A DNA stretch of 64,000 nucleotides from JAGOBP01 sp046328575 (GTDB lineage Bacteria; Chloroflexota; Anaerolineae; Fen-1058): the NCBI GenBank assembly GCA_046328575.1, contig JAXLWI010000019.1, forward strand, positions 1-64,000, read 5' to 3'. Shown one piece after another: positions 51,839 to 62,102 of the stretch. A program made the position numbers and the translations under genes. Within the stretch, counting starts at the first letter, position 1, and each line of letters opens with the position of its first letter. Under the pieces are notes generated by a model. The model searched no databases and was not told the DNA's origin. It saw nothing but the letters and a program-made list of their open reading frames with translations.

Positions 51839-53350
51839 TCAGTATCGCTCCAGATATGCGCCGGGGAACGATAGCCGTTTAGCGGCGCGCGGCGCTGAGT
51901 CATCGGTCGGCAAGTTGATCTGCACCATCACGCCCGGCCCATTGACGCGATTGCGCATGTAACATGCCCCGTTGACCGCCCAGACCAGCGAGGCGACCAG
52001 CGCCAATCCCAGGCCCATGCCGGCGACTTCGCCGGTAAAGTATTTCTCGGCTTGATAGTATGGTTCCCAAACTTGCGTCAGTTGTTCCGGCGACAGGGTC
52101 AAGCCGTCGTCACCAACGCACAATCGAGCGTGGCCTACGCCGTCCAGATCAAAGCGAACTTCAACGCGGGGCGCCTGCTGCGGATGAAACTTGCCGGCAT
52201 TCTCCAACACTTCAGCCAGAATCCACTCGAGCGCTTTATCCGAGAGCGGCGTGATGACTGTCGCCGCTTTGGCATCGACGGTCACGGTTACATGGGCTAA
52301 AGCTAGACGGGCGCTGATCTGCGCGACCAGTTCAGGCAGTTTAGTCCAGACGAACGGCGCACCCTCGCTAATCAGACTGGTCGCCGACATGTACTGCAGA
52401 ATATCGTCGACGACTGTTCGCAAACGCGTCGCGCTTTTCAACGCCAACTGCGTCATCTCATTCACCGTGAAGATCGGTAAGTCCTGAACATCGTACGCGA
52501 GCATCTCCAACGACCCCAACACTCCAGCCATTGGCTCACGCAGTTTGTGGGCTACAATACCCTGAAACGTGCGCTCATTGCGCTGTTCGAGCATGTTCAA
52601 CGTAATATCGTGCAGCCTAATCAAGCGCTGGCCTTCCAAGCCCGGCCGTTGCTCGAAGATCCACACAGCCAGCCAACACGGGTGCGACGTCGCCGATTCT
52701 GGCCGTACCAGATAGCGCGTATGTGCGAGCATCTCAGTCGGTGACGATTGACCGTTCCACGTTTCGTCCAGTTCAAGCCGATAGTGCTCAGTGATCACTT
52801 GAAGAAAAGTGCGTTCAGCCGCCTCGGTCCGATCGGCTGACAGGTTCAACAACAGGCGCGCCTGTACGTTGGCATACACGATCCGATCGGACTGATCGAC
52901 GATCACGTAGCCATCGACCGCATGCTCGATCACCCATTGGAATTGTGCTTTTTCGGCCAACCAACGGCGGTAACGATTGAGTTGCAGAATCGTGCGGATG
53001 CGGGTGCGCAATTCCGTCCGATCGAACGGCTTGGAGATGAAGTCATCGGCCCCAACTTCCAAGCCGAGCAGTTTCGCGGCCCGATCGTCCAGCGCCGTAA
53101 TCATGAGCACCGGAATCTGCGCCGTGCGTGGATCGCGGCGCAATGCTTGGCAGACTTCGTAGCCGTCCATGTCCGGCATCATCACATCCAACAGCACCAC
53201 ATCCGGTGACAAGTTCCGCGCGAGGCGCAAGGCCTGCGCGCCGTTCTCAGCCATCAGCAGTTCATAGCCCAGACCAAATAGCACCCCTTCCAACGCTGCG
53301 CGGCCTGCCGGCAAATCATCGACGACGAGCACTGTGCCACTAAGCGCCAT
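51839..53350 (-). CDS. Receiver-PAS-histidine kinase, paralogue 1
   Basis: The 503 residues are: receiver (1-125; VLVVDDLPAGR, VVLLDVMMPDMDGYE, Lys in ISKPFDR), PAS (about 140-255; GYVIVDQSDRIVYANVQARL), HisKA-like domain with FQGIVAHKLREPMAG, and HATPase (about 360-480; VLENAGKFHP, GDDGLTLSPEQ, GMGLGLALV). The residue after the phospho-acceptor His is Lys, not the usual Glu/Asp, and the G1 loop lacks its second Gly. N-terminal placement of the receiver means it may control the kinase in cis. Last of three tandem paralogues. Confidence 0.9.
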   Translation of the reverse strand: MALSGTVLVVDDLPAGRAALEGVLFGLGYELLMAENGAQALRLARNLSPDVVLLDVMMPDMDGYEVCQALRRDPRTAQIPVLMITALDDRAAKLLGLEVGADDFISKPFDRTELRTRIRTILQLNRYRRWLAEKAQFQWVIEHAVDGYVIVDQSDRIVYANVQARLLLNLSADRTEAAERTFLQVITEHYRLELDETWNGQSSPTEMLAHTRYLVRPESATSHPCWLAVWIFEQRPGLEGQRLIRLHDITLNMLEQRNERTFQGIVAHKLREPMAGVLGSLEMLAYDVQDLPIFTVNEMTQLALKSATRLRTVVDDILQYMSATSLISEGAPFVWTKLPELVAQISARLALAHVTVTVDAKAATVITPLSDKALEWILAEVLENAGKFHPQQAPRVEVRFDLDGVGHARLCVGDDGLTLSPEQLTQVWEPYYQAEKYFTGEVAGMGLGLALVASLVWAVNGACYMRNRVNGPGVMVQINLPTDDSAPRAAKRLSFPGAYLERY

Positions 53351-53385
53351 ACTGTAGCTTGACCTTCATATCAGAATTTAGTCAC

Positions 53386-54909
53386 TCATGCGCGAACTAC
53401 TGGCCGCTCGATCTCGTGGTGGCAGCCGATGTTCAGGTGGGTGCTGTCAGGTTCTGGCTCTATGATCGGCAGCGTGATCTGAACCATCACCCCCGCCCCG
53501 TCGGTACGGTTCCGCAATTGGCAAGTCCCGTTGGCTTCCCAGACCAGCGAAGCCACCAGCGACAAACCCAACCCCATCCCGGCTGCCTCCCCGGTGAAGT
53601 ACTTTTCGCCTTGGTAATATGGTTCCCAGACTTGCGCCAGCTGTTCCGGCGACAAAGTCAAACCGTCATCTATGACGCGCAAGCGCGCCTGGCGCTCGTC
53701 GTCAAGATCGAACCGGACCTCAACGTGCGGTGTCTGTAGCGGGTGAAACTTGCGGGCGTTCTCCAACAGTTCAGACAGAATCCAATCTAAGGCCGTGTCG
53801 GAAAGCCGTGTAGCGACGGCTGCGGCGGCTTCGTCTATCGTTACGGTTACGTCGGCTAGATCGAGACTAGCGCCGATCTGCTTGATCAGGTCAGGCAGTT
53901 GCGCCCACACAAATGGCTCGCCGTGCGCAGCAAGCTTGGCCGCAGACACGTAATGCAGCACATCTTCAATCTCGTTGCGCATGCGTGTGGCGCTGCGCAG
54001 GGCCACACGCGCCATGTCATCCGCTTTGACCATCGTGCTCTCTTGAGCGTGATAAGCCAGAATCTCCAGTGAGCCCAGCAAGCTCGCCAGTGGCGAACGC
54101 AGCTTGTGGGCTACGATGCCTTGAAAAGTCCGCTCATGCCGCCGCTCGATCATCCGCAGCGTGACGTCGTGCAGCCGGATCAAGCGCTGACCGTTGAGTC
54201 TGAGTTGTTGATTGAAGGTCCAGACTGCCAGCCAGCACGCGTGTGCTGTCGACGATTCTGGACGCACCAGATACCGCGTGTGCGAGACAGGCTCGACAGG
54301 TGATGTCCAATCTATCCATGCGATGGACGGCTCGGGACGATACTGCTGGGCGGCTAATTGAAAAAAGGTGCGGTCGGCCGCCTCAGCCAGATCGATCGAT
54401 AGATTCAAATACAATCGCGCCTGGGCGTTGGCATATACAATCCGATCGGACTGATCGACAATCACGTAGCCATCCGCCGCTTGTTCGATCACCCACTGAA
54501 ACTGGGCCTGCTCGTCCAGCAACCGGCGATAACGATTGAGCTGCGTAATGGTCCGCACCCTGATACGCAGCTCCGTCCGATCGAACGGCTTGGAGATGAA
54601 GTCGTCGGCTCCGACTTCCAGACCGCGTAGTTTAGCCATCCGATCTTCCAGCGCCGTGACCATCACCACTGGAATCTGAGCCGTCCGCGGATCATCGCGT
54701 AACCGCTGGCAGACTTCATAGCCATCCATGTCCGGCATCATGACATCCAATAGCACGATATCTGGGGCCGACGTGCGAGCCAACTGCAAAGCCTGCAGCC
54801 CATTCTCGGCCATCAACAGTTCATACCCTTGATCGAATAGCAATCCTTCCAGTGCCGCGCGTCCAGACGGCAAATCGTCAACTATAAGGACTGTGCCATT
54901 ATGTGCCAT
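53386..54909 (-). CDS. Receiver-PAS-histidine kinase, paralogue 2
   Basis: Start chosen at 54909 (MAHNGTVLIVDDLPSG), the counterpart of the paralogues' starts. The 507 residues have the same order: receiver with VLLDVMMPDMDGYEVCQ and ISKPFDR, PAS with GYVIVDQSDRIVYANAQARL, H-box FQGIVAHKLRSPLAS, HATPase with LLENARKFHP, DDGLTLSPEQ and GMGLGLSLVASL. The H-box again has Lys after His. Large blocks are near-identical to both neighbours, so the trio arose by tandem duplication. The extra C-terminal 20 residues (EPDSTHLNIGCHHEIE) are specific to this copy. Confidence 0.9.
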   Translation of the reverse strand: MAHNGTVLIVDDLPSGRAALEGLLFDQGYELLMAENGLQALQLARTSAPDIVLLDVMMPDMDGYEVCQRLRDDPRTAQIPVVMVTALEDRMAKLRGLEVGADDFISKPFDRTELRIRVRTITQLNRYRRLLDEQAQFQWVIEQAADGYVIVDQSDRIVYANAQARLYLNLSIDLAEAADRTFFQLAAQQYRPEPSIAWIDWTSPVEPVSHTRYLVRPESSTAHACWLAVWTFNQQLRLNGQRLIRLHDVTLRMIERRHERTFQGIVAHKLRSPLASLLGSLEILAYHAQESTMVKADDMARVALRSATRMRNEIEDVLHYVSAAKLAAHGEPFVWAQLPDLIKQIGASLDLADVTVTIDEAAAAVATRLSDTALDWILSELLENARKFHPLQTPHVEVRFDLDDERQARLRVIDDGLTLSPEQLAQVWEPYYQGEKYFTGEAAGMGLGLSLVASLVWEANGTCQLRNRTDGAGVMVQITLPIIEPEPDSTHLNIGCHHEIERPVVRA

Positions 54910-54973
54910 AGTATGACTTCTCTTCTCCATTAGAATTTAACGCTGCTTATTTAGTGCCGGGATGCGCCCGTGA

Positions 54974-56437
54974 CTACGATGCTGATTCCACTGTCGGCAG
55001 CGTGATCTGCACCACCACGCCCGGCGCATCGGTCCGATTGCGCATCTGGCACGTCCCGTTGGCCTCCCAGACCAGCGACGCCACCAGCGACAGCCCTAGC
55101 CCCATGCCAGCCGCTTCTCCCGTGAAATACTTCTCACCCTGGTAATATGGCTCCCAGACCTGCGCCAGCTGCTCCGGCGACAGCGTCAAACCATCATCAA
55201 TGACGCGCATGCGCGCCTGACCAGTTTCAGCCAGATCAAGGTGAACTTCAATGCGTGGCAGCTGCTCGGGATGGAACTTTCGCGCGTTCTCCAGCAGCTC
55301 AGAGAGTATCCAATCGAGCGCTTTGCCTGATACTTGCGTCGCCAGCGTCTCAGGCACTTTGACCAGCGTGACCGTCACCTCGCTCAGGTTGAGGTTTGCA
55401 CCAACCTGTTGCACCAAATCCGGCAGGTTGGCCCACACGAACGGTTCGTCATAGGCGACGGTCTTTACGGCCGACATGTACTGCAGCACATCTTCAACGT
55501 CGTTGCGCAATCGAACGGCGCAGTCGCTCGCCAGGCGCGCTGTCTCCGCTGCTGTGCTGGACGGAGCCTCTCGAACGTGATGGGCCAGGACTTCTAGAGA
55601 CACCAGCAAGCCGGTTACTGGCGTGCGCAACTTATGCGACACCGCGCCTTCAAAAGTACGCTCAGCCCGCCGCTTCAGCATTTGCATCGTAACATCCTGC
55701 AGACGGATCAAGCGCTGACTTTCCAAGCCGGGCCGCCGCTCAAAAATCCGCACCGCTAGCCAACACGCACGCGCTGTCGACGTTTCGGGTCGAACCAGAT
55801 ACCGGGTTAGCGCGATTGGCCCGATCGGCAAAGACCAATCGATCCATGCCTCGTCAGGCTCAAGCCGATAGTGCTCGGCGGCGAGCTGAACAAAAGACCG
55901 ATCAGCCGCCTCAGCCAAATCGGGTGATAGATTCAACATCGCCCGTGCCTGGGCATTGGCATAGACGATCCGATCAGACGCATCGACAATCACGTAGCCA
56001 TCGGCCGCTTGTTCGATCACCCATTGGAACTGCGCTTGCTCGTCCAATAACCGACGATAGCGATTTAGGCGCGTGATGGTGCGCACGCGCGTGCGCAGCT
56101 CAATCCGATCGAACGGCTTGGAAATAAAGTCGTCGGCTCCGACCTCCAGGCCGCGCAGCTTCGCAGCCCGATCGTCCAAGGCAGTCAGCATCAGGATCGG
56201 AATCTGAGCTGTCCGCTCATCGCAGCGCAATTGCTGGCACACTTCGTAACCATCCATGTCCGGCATCATGACATCCAGCAACACGACGTCTGGCGTTGAT
56301 GTGCGAGCCAGCTGCAAAGCCTGGTGCCCGTTCTCGGCCATGACCAGCTCATACCCTTGATCAAATAACAGCCCTTCTAGCGCCGCACGTCCGGCTGGCA
56401 AATCGTCGACAACCAAGATCCGTTCGTTATGCGTCAT
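54974..56437 (-). CDS. Receiver-PAS-histidine kinase, paralogue 3
   Basis: The 487-residue copy closest to the big hybrid kinase: receiver (VVDDLPAGRAALEGLLFDQG, VLLDVMMPDMDG, ISKPFDRIEL), PAS (GYVIVDASDRIVYANAQAR), H-box FEGAVSHKLRTPVTG, HATPase (LLENARKFHP, DDGLTLSPEQ, GMGLGLSLVASLV). His is again followed by Lys. It starts about 120 bp after the hybrid kinase stop, leaving space for a promoter. No transmembrane segment is present, so all three act in the cytoplasm. Confidence 0.9.
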   Translation of the reverse strand: MTHNERILVVDDLPAGRAALEGLLFDQGYELVMAENGHQALQLARTSTPDVVLLDVMMPDMDGYEVCQQLRCDERTAQIPILMLTALDDRAAKLRGLEVGADDFISKPFDRIELRTRVRTITRLNRYRRLLDEQAQFQWVIEQAADGYVIVDASDRIVYANAQARAMLNLSPDLAEAADRSFVQLAAEHYRLEPDEAWIDWSLPIGPIALTRYLVRPETSTARACWLAVRIFERRPGLESQRLIRLQDVTMQMLKRRAERTFEGAVSHKLRTPVTGLLVSLEVLAHHVREAPSSTAAETARLASDCAVRLRNDVEDVLQYMSAVKTVAYDEPFVWANLPDLVQQVGANLNLSEVTVTLVKVPETLATQVSGKALDWILSELLENARKFHPEQLPRIEVHLDLAETGQARMRVIDDGLTLSPEQLAQVWEPYYQGEKYFTGEAAGMGLGLSLVASLVWEANGTCQMRNRTDAPGVVVQITLPTVESAS

Positions 56438-56560
56438 GGTTCACCATAACTTTCCTTTAACTATCCTCAGTCACTCTTCTTCACACGGTCGCAATGCCAA
56501 TATCGAAGTCAAACAAAGTGTGCACCGGGCAAAACTTTTCAACCAGAACCATCTAAAGAA

Positions 56561-59500
56561 TCAACTCGGCCTTTCAGTCTGAGCCAGCTGCGCCTCAATA
56601 GTGCGCACCAGCTGCTTCAACCGCACGGGTTTGCTCAGATATTCATTAGCACCGGCCGCCAGACAACGATCGCGATCGCCCGCCATGGCCAGTGCCGTCA
56701 GCGCTATGATTGGGATATGCGCCAACGCCGCGTCGGCCCGGATGCGGCGCGTCGCTTCGAGCCCGTCCATAATTGGCATTTGAATGTCCATCAGGATAAT
56801 GGCTGGCTGCGCGGTCCGCGCTTGCTCGATAGCCTCCAGGCCATTACGCGCTACACTCACCCGAAATTCGGCCGCGTCCAAATAATCGACAATCGATTGC
56901 AGATTCATTTCGTTGTCGTCGACGACCAGCACCAGCGGCGGCCGCGACAATTCCGATAGAGGCGGCCGCGTGCTTTCTCGTTGGACGACCGCGACGCGCG
57001 TCAGTGCCTGTTGCAATCGACGCCGGGTAACCGGCTTGACCAGAAAGTCGATCGCGCCGCTTTCCAAACCCACGGCTTGCTCGTCGCTGATCGACGCAAT
57101 GATCACGGGGATCTCACGCGTGCGCGCGTCGGCTTTGAGTTCCGCCAGCACCGACCAGCCTGACTTATCGGGCAAGAGCAGATCCAACACGATCAAATCT
57201 GGTTGAACTTCCAGCGCTATCTCCAGAGCCTGCGTCGCCCGATCATGGACCACGGCCTGGATGCTAAACTCGTTCAAGTAGTGGCTGAGCTGCTGGGCGG
57301 CAACATTAGTATCCTCGATGACGAGGACGCGATGAATAGACATCGAATGCGCGGGCGAGTCGGCGTCCAGCGTGTCTTCAAACGCGCTCTGTGGTTGCCA
57401 CGGCAAAGTAACGGTGAAACGGCTGCCGCGGCCCAATTCGCTTTCTACGCTGACGCTGCCACCGTGCAGTTCGGTCAGGCGCGCGACCAGTGTTAAACCT
57501 AAACCGGTGCCTTCATATTGGCGCGACAAACGGCTGTCAACCTGGACAAAGGCCCTAAAGAGTTGTGGCAAGTTCTCGGCTGCGATGCCGATCCCCGTAT
57601 CCCACACTGTGAAGCGCACCACCTCCTGCGCCGGATCGCCGCGCACCTCCAATCCAATCTGCCCACCTTCGGGTGTGAACTTCACCGCGTTGCTTAATAA
57701 ATTCACCAAAATCTGCTTCAGGCGGCGCACATCGGCATTGACGAGCGACACGTGACTATCGAGATTGGATGAGACGCCCAATCGTTTCTTGTGAGCAGTC
57801 TCTCTAATCATTCGCAAGGCGGCCTGGCACACATCGTCGACGATCACTTGGTCGAGGTCCAGTTCCACCCGCCCGGCCCCGATCTTTGCCAAATCCAGCA
57901 CATCATTGATCAGGACGAGCAGATGCCGCCCGCTCTCTTCGATGTTATGCAGTGCCTTGCTTTGCTTCTCGTTGATGGCACCGTACACAGCGTCTTGCAG
58001 CGTCTCCGACAAACTCAGGATTGCATTGAGCGGGGTGCGAAGTTCGTGGCTCATATTGGCCAGGAACTCATCCTTCAGCCGCGCCGCTCGCGCCAGCTCG
58101 GCGTTGGCCGCGCTGAGTTCAGCAGTGCGCTCAGCCACACGTTGGGCAAGCAACGCGCGTTCTTGCTGTAAGGCGCGCTCGGTGCTCCGCCGGGCGAACA
58201 TATTGGCGATAGACTCGCTGACCAACTGCAACAGGCGAATGTCTTCTTCAGCCCAGGTCTTTGATTGGCGCACCGCATCAAAGCCCAGAAAGCCCAGCAA
58301 CGCCCCCCCGTACGCCAGCGGGACGACAATCACCGATTGAATGGCTTGCGCTTCCAACAGATCTTTCTCGGCACTGGCCTCCGGCGGCAAGTCCGCCACG
58401 CGCGGAATGTGAATGACCTCAAAGCGCTTCAGCCGCGACATCCACCACGGCAGCAGATTGACCGGTAGCCCCTGCAAGTTGTCGATCTCAGGCGTGATGC
58501 CATCGGCACACCATTCGTGCGTGTTATCCATCGCCGTACGGTCGGCAGTGAACTGAAAGATATAGCTGCGATCGACGCACGCAAACGAACCGATCGAACG
58601 CAGGGCCAGCTCAATGCCCCGATCAATCTCCGGCAGGGCCAGGTTGATGAAGTTGGTCGAGATTGTCGAGATCAACTTCTCCAATTCCAATCGATAGCGC
58701 AGCGCTGCATCCGCGCGCACGCGTTCCGTGATCTCGCGTTCCAATTCGTGATTTGCCGCAGCCAACTGCGCCGTGCGCTCAGTAACCCGTCGCTCCAAAT
58801 CCTCGTTCAGGCCCTTAATCGCCTGCTCGGCTCGCTGGCGCTCGGTCACATCGCGGCTGATGCCAAACAGCACGGCTCGCTCGGACCAACGCCCCGGCCA
58901 GACTTTTGTTTCGACCGGAATGTATTGGCCCGCGCGCGTCAGCAGCGGCACGTAGCACTTGTCCCGCCGACCAGCCAGCATCTCGCCGATCATGATGGCG
59001 GCTTCACTGCGACCTTCGGGCGGATGAACGATCAGCACTGGTTGCCCTAGCAGTTCCTCGGTGCTATACCCCAACCGATCGAGCACCACCTGATTCACGC
59101 GCATGATATGGCCATGCTCATCCAGCACAAACAGGAAATCCTGCAACGAATCGAATAAGGCTTGTAGTTCAGCTTCACTTTCACGCAGGCTTTCTTCCGC
59201 CTGCAACCGCACGATGGCATTCTCAACGTGCGCGGCGATGGCGGCCAAGGCGCTGCGGCTGTGCAGCGGCACTTCGTCCAGGGTGTGCGAAGCGATATTG
59301 AAACAAGCCACCACCTGCCCCTGATGCCGCATGGGAATGATCGCCATGGCACGCAGTCCTTCGCGCCGCTGTGCGTCCGATCGAGGGAGCGATATCTGCG
59401 AATACTGCGCGTAAATCGGCTGGCCTTTCATAACCAATCGCACACGATCTGAACCAGCATCCAAGCGGACGACTTGCTGCACAAACTCCGGCGAGAGCCC

Positions 59501-61555
59501 ATCCACACATGCTAGTTCAAGATCGCCGGTCGCCCGCTCGGTAAGGTAGATACCGCCGCTATCCATACCTGATGCTTGCAAAGCGGCTTCCAGGCAAATC
59601 GGCAGCGCCGCATCCAGGGTGGAAGTGGCCGCCAGTTTCATAGATAGGTCGTGCTGGATGGCGGTTTGTCGTTCGGCCAGTTTCCGTTCGGTAATGCTGC
59701 GCACGATCGCCAAGACTTCGTCCGGACTGCTGGCGACGATGCGCGCCTCAAAATCGCGCAGTTGTCCGGCAACCTTCATTTGATACTCGAAAACTTGAAT
59801 CTGCCCGGTATCAAGGGCTTGTGTCAAGCGCGTCATGTATAACTGCGCGAGATCGGGCGGCAGGACTTCTGGAACAGTTCGATTCAAAAACTCCGTCGGA
59901 GGAATAGCCAGATCGTCATTTGGTGCACCTTTGAAGTCCAAAAAAGTGCCGTCGCGTGCTACGCGGAACACCATGTCAGGCAGAGCATTGAGGATGGCAC
60001 GATTGTGTGCCTCACTAGTGCGCAGCTGCTCTTCGGTCTGACGGCGCGCCGTGATGTCCCAGAAAATGCCCTGCATCCCGATTACGTTGCCCGCTTGATC
60101 GAGCAGCGGCGTCTTGATCGTCTGCACGTACGTCGTCGGCCCGCCAATCGATTGATGCTCTTCAACCGTTTCCAAAGTTTGACCAGCGACTGTCACCTGT
60201 TCATCATCGGCACGATACTTGCGCGCCAGCTCCGGCGGGTGAAGATCGAAGTCGGTCTTGCCAACCAGTTCACTTAGCATCACCCCTTGCGTCTTGCAGT
60301 ACATGGTGTTGCCAAACGTAAAGCGGCCGTCGGCATCTTTGCGGAAAATATTCATCGGCAGCGTTTCCACCAGCGTGTGATACAGCGCTTCCGATTGACG
60401 CAGCGAATCTTCAGTCTGCTTGCGTTCGGTGATATCGCGGGCAAACCCGGTGGTCCCCAGGACACGCCCACTGTCATCGAGAATCGGCGTCTTGAATGTT
60501 TCAAACCACTTGGTTGTGCCCTGGTCGATGATCGTTTCTTCGAGCGTTTTTTGCTGCCGTGATAGCATCACGCTGGCGTCATCCGCCCGATAGCGCTCGG
60601 CCAGGTCCTGCGGCCACACGTCCAGGTCGGTCTTGCCGATCACGTCATCAGCACTGGCTTTACCACAGGCACGTGCAAAAACGTCGTTAACGGCTAGGAA
60701 GCGCCCCTCGGTGTCTTTCAGCCACATCATAAACGGCGAGTTGTCGAAGATCGCGCGTAAATATGCCGCTCGCCGGCTGACCGTTTCATGATCGAGTTTG
60801 GAGGTTGTAATATCGCGGCCCACCGCTTGAATCTCAGTGGTGTGACCGCCCGCATCTTTGATGGCATAATACTCCCAGGCTAGCCATCGCCAGCCATGCA
60901 GCGTCATCGCCCGATGCTCTACATGAATTCGATAGGGTGGCTCCTCCAAGCCGTTCATCGCCGCCAACGTGGCCGCCTCATCGTCGGGATGGATCATCGG
61001 GGCAAACGTTTGCCCGATGAGATCAGCACGCTTCAAGCCAAACAGATTACAGTAGGCATCGTTGACAAATGTGAAATGTCCTTCGGCATCCACCCGCACG
61101 ATCAAATCGCGCTGCGATTCGATCAGACCGCGATAGCGCGCTTCGCTTTCGCGCAACGCGGCCTCCGTACTCATGCGCGCACTGATGTCACGCGCAATGG
61201 CCATAAACCATAGTTGGTTATTTACCTCTAATTTCGTGATGGCGACTTCAAGCGCAATCCATTGACCGGCCTTGTGTCGGCCATCCAACATCCACCGCGT
61301 TGTTCCAGGCTGTGTCTGAGTCGAAGCAGTGGTTAGGTTGCGCAGGTGAAGCACATGCTGCATGGCATCCAATGTCGGCATTAACTTATCAAGCGGCTGT
61401 CCGAGCACTTCGGCTGAACCGTAGCCGAAAATACGCTCGGCGACAGCATTGAACAAGCAGACGCGATAGTCGGTGTCCAGGACGATCACCGCATCAGGTG
61501 CGGCATCGACCAACAACGGCAGCAGACGCGGATCCACCTGCGACACACTGGTCAT
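56561..61555 (-). CDS. Multi-PAS/GAF hybrid histidine kinase with two receivers
   Basis: This 1664-residue cytoplasmic protein has, in order, five PAS domains (about 1-125, 135-260, 270-390, 395-515, 520-640), a GAF domain (about 645-795), a sixth PAS (800-920; RVNQVVLDRLGYSTEELLGQ), a coiled coil, a second GAF (985-1130), HisKA with MSHELRTPLNA, HATPase with LLSNAVKFTP and GTGLGLTLV, and two receivers (about 1420-1535 with VLDLLLPDKSGW; 1545-1660 with ILMDIQMPIMDGLEATR). Unlike the three paralogues it has the standard H-E dyad. It overlaps the stop of the degenerate receiver gene by 4 bp and can feed phosphate to downstream receivers. Confidence 0.92.
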   Translation of the reverse strand: MTSVSQVDPRLLPLLVDAAPDAVIVLDTDYRVCLFNAVAERIFGYGSAEVLGQPLDKLMPTLDAMQHVLHLRNLTTASTQTQPGTTRWMLDGRHKAGQWIALEVAITKLEVNNQLWFMAIARDISARMSTEAALRESEARYRGLIESQRDLIVRVDAEGHFTFVNDAYCNLFGLKRADLIGQTFAPMIHPDDEAATLAAMNGLEEPPYRIHVEHRAMTLHGWRWLAWEYYAIKDAGGHTTEIQAVGRDITTSKLDHETVSRRAAYLRAIFDNSPFMMWLKDTEGRFLAVNDVFARACGKASADDVIGKTDLDVWPQDLAERYRADDASVMLSRQQKTLEETIIDQGTTKWFETFKTPILDDSGRVLGTTGFARDITERKQTEDSLRQSEALYHTLVETLPMNIFRKDADGRFTFGNTMYCKTQGVMLSELVGKTDFDLHPPELARKYRADDEQVTVAGQTLETVEEHQSIGGPTTYVQTIKTPLLDQAGNVIGMQGIFWDITARRQTEEQLRTSEAHNRAILNALPDMVFRVARDGTFLDFKGAPNDDLAIPPTEFLNRTVPEVLPPDLAQLYMTRLTQALDTGQIQVFEYQMKVAGQLRDFEARIVASSPDEVLAIVRSITERKLAERQTAIQHDLSMKLAATSTLDAALPICLEAALQASGMDSGGIYLTERATGDLELACVDGLSPEFVQQVVRLDAGSDRVRLVMKGQPIYAQYSQISLPRSDAQRREGLRAMAIIPMRHQGQVVACFNIASHTLDEVPLHSRSALAAIAAHVENAIVRLQAEESLRESEAELQALFDSLQDFLFVLDEHGHIMRVNQVVLDRLGYSTEELLGQPVLIVHPPEGRSEAAIMIGEMLAGRRDKCYVPLLTRAGQYIPVETKVWPGRWSERAVLFGISRDVTERQRAEQAIKGLNEDLERRVTERTAQLAAANHELEREITERVRADAALRYRLELEKLISTISTNFINLALPEIDRGIELALRSIGSFACVDRSYIFQFTADRTAMDNTHEWCADGITPEIDNLQGLPVNLLPWWMSRLKRFEVIHIPRVADLPPEASAEKDLLEAQAIQSVIVVPLAYGGALLGFLGFDAVRQSKTWAEEDIRLLQLVSESIANMFARRSTERALQQERALLAQRVAERTAELSAANAELARAARLKDEFLANMSHELRTPLNAILSLSETLQDAVYGAINEKQSKALHNIEESGRHLLVLINDVLDLAKIGAGRVELDLDQVIVDDVCQAALRMIRETAHKKRLGVSSNLDSHVSLVNADVRRLKQILVNLLSNAVKFTPEGGQIGLEVRGDPAQEVVRFTVWDTGIGIAAENLPQLFRAFVQVDSRLSRQYEGTGLGLTLVARLTELHGGSVSVESELGRGSRFTVTLPWQPQSAFEDTLDADSPAHSMSIHRVLVIEDTNVAAQQLSHYLNEFSIQAVVHDRATQALEIALEVQPDLIVLDLLLPDKSGWSVLAELKADARTREIPVIIASISDEQAVGLESGAIDFLVKPVTRRRLQQALTRVAVVQRESTRPPLSELSRPPLVLVVDDNEMNLQSIVDYLDAAEFRVSVARNGLEAIEQARTAQPAIILMDIQMPIMDGLEATRRIRADAALAHIPIIALTALAMAGDRDRCLAAGANEYLSKPVRLKQLVRTIEAQLAQTERPS

Positions 61556-61941
61556 TGCTTCGGCTCTTTCTGCGCTTGAGACTCAGCGGGACAGTCTTCT
61601 GCGCTTAGCTGAATAACCCGGATTAAGTCGTCCAACGAGTTCAGGGTGAGTCGTTGGCTGGACATCAACACGACTGAGCTTCGATTCAGGTTCAGGCCGA
61701 TCGATAACAAGTTGGGGCAACCTTGCAGGAGCGGCATAAGCCGATCGGCTTCCGGCGATTCCAGATCGAAGATCAAACTGCGCGGCTTCAACTGGGCTAA
61801 GGTAGCAGCGGCCTCTGGCGCGTGTGGATCAAACCGGCACACGGTATACATCAACCGATCGGTCAGGGTTGCTTCAACGGCCGTCATAATGACCGAATCA
61901 CCTACCACTGCAATCGGGCGCTCTCGCTCAGACTGTAACAT
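61552..61941 (-). CDS. Degenerate receiver-like protein
   Basis: The 129-residue protein has the receiver rhythm (PIAVVGDSVIMTAVEATLTD, SLIFDLESPEADRLMPLLQ, LLSIGLNLNRSSVVLMSSQR) but lacks the N-terminal acidic pair and the conserved Lys. An Asp remains in IFDLESPEA. It probably cannot be phosphorylated in the classical way and may bind the adjacent hybrid kinase constitutively. AGGAG precedes the start and ATGA couples it to the kinase. The C-terminal tail is Gln/Glu/Lys-rich and disordered. Confidence 0.7.
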   Translation of the reverse strand: MLQSERERPIAVVGDSVIMTAVEATLTDRLMYTVCRFDPHAPEAAATLAQLKPRSLIFDLESPEADRLMPLLQGCPNLLSIGLNLNRSSVVLMSSQRLTLNSLDDLIRVIQLSAEDCPAESQAQKEPKQ

Positions 61942-62034
61942 CCTTACTTCTCCTGTAATTTGGACTATGTCTGACAGTATGCAGGAGTTCAGGCATGGAA
62001 TCTAGTGACAGGCGACCAATGCATGTGGGCAAAA

Positions 62035-62067
62035 AAAGGACAATCTTCGCGGTGAAGATTGTCCTTT
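62035..62067 (-). terminator. Strong intrinsic terminator after NarL regulator
   Basis: aaaggacaatcttc and gaagattgtccttt form a 14-bp perfect stem with a 5-nt loop; on the minus strand it is followed by a run of seven T, 36 bp beyond the regulator stop. Confidence 0.9.
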
Positions 62068-62102
62068 AGGACAAACAGCGCAAAACTAGGAACAGAGTCA
62101 GG

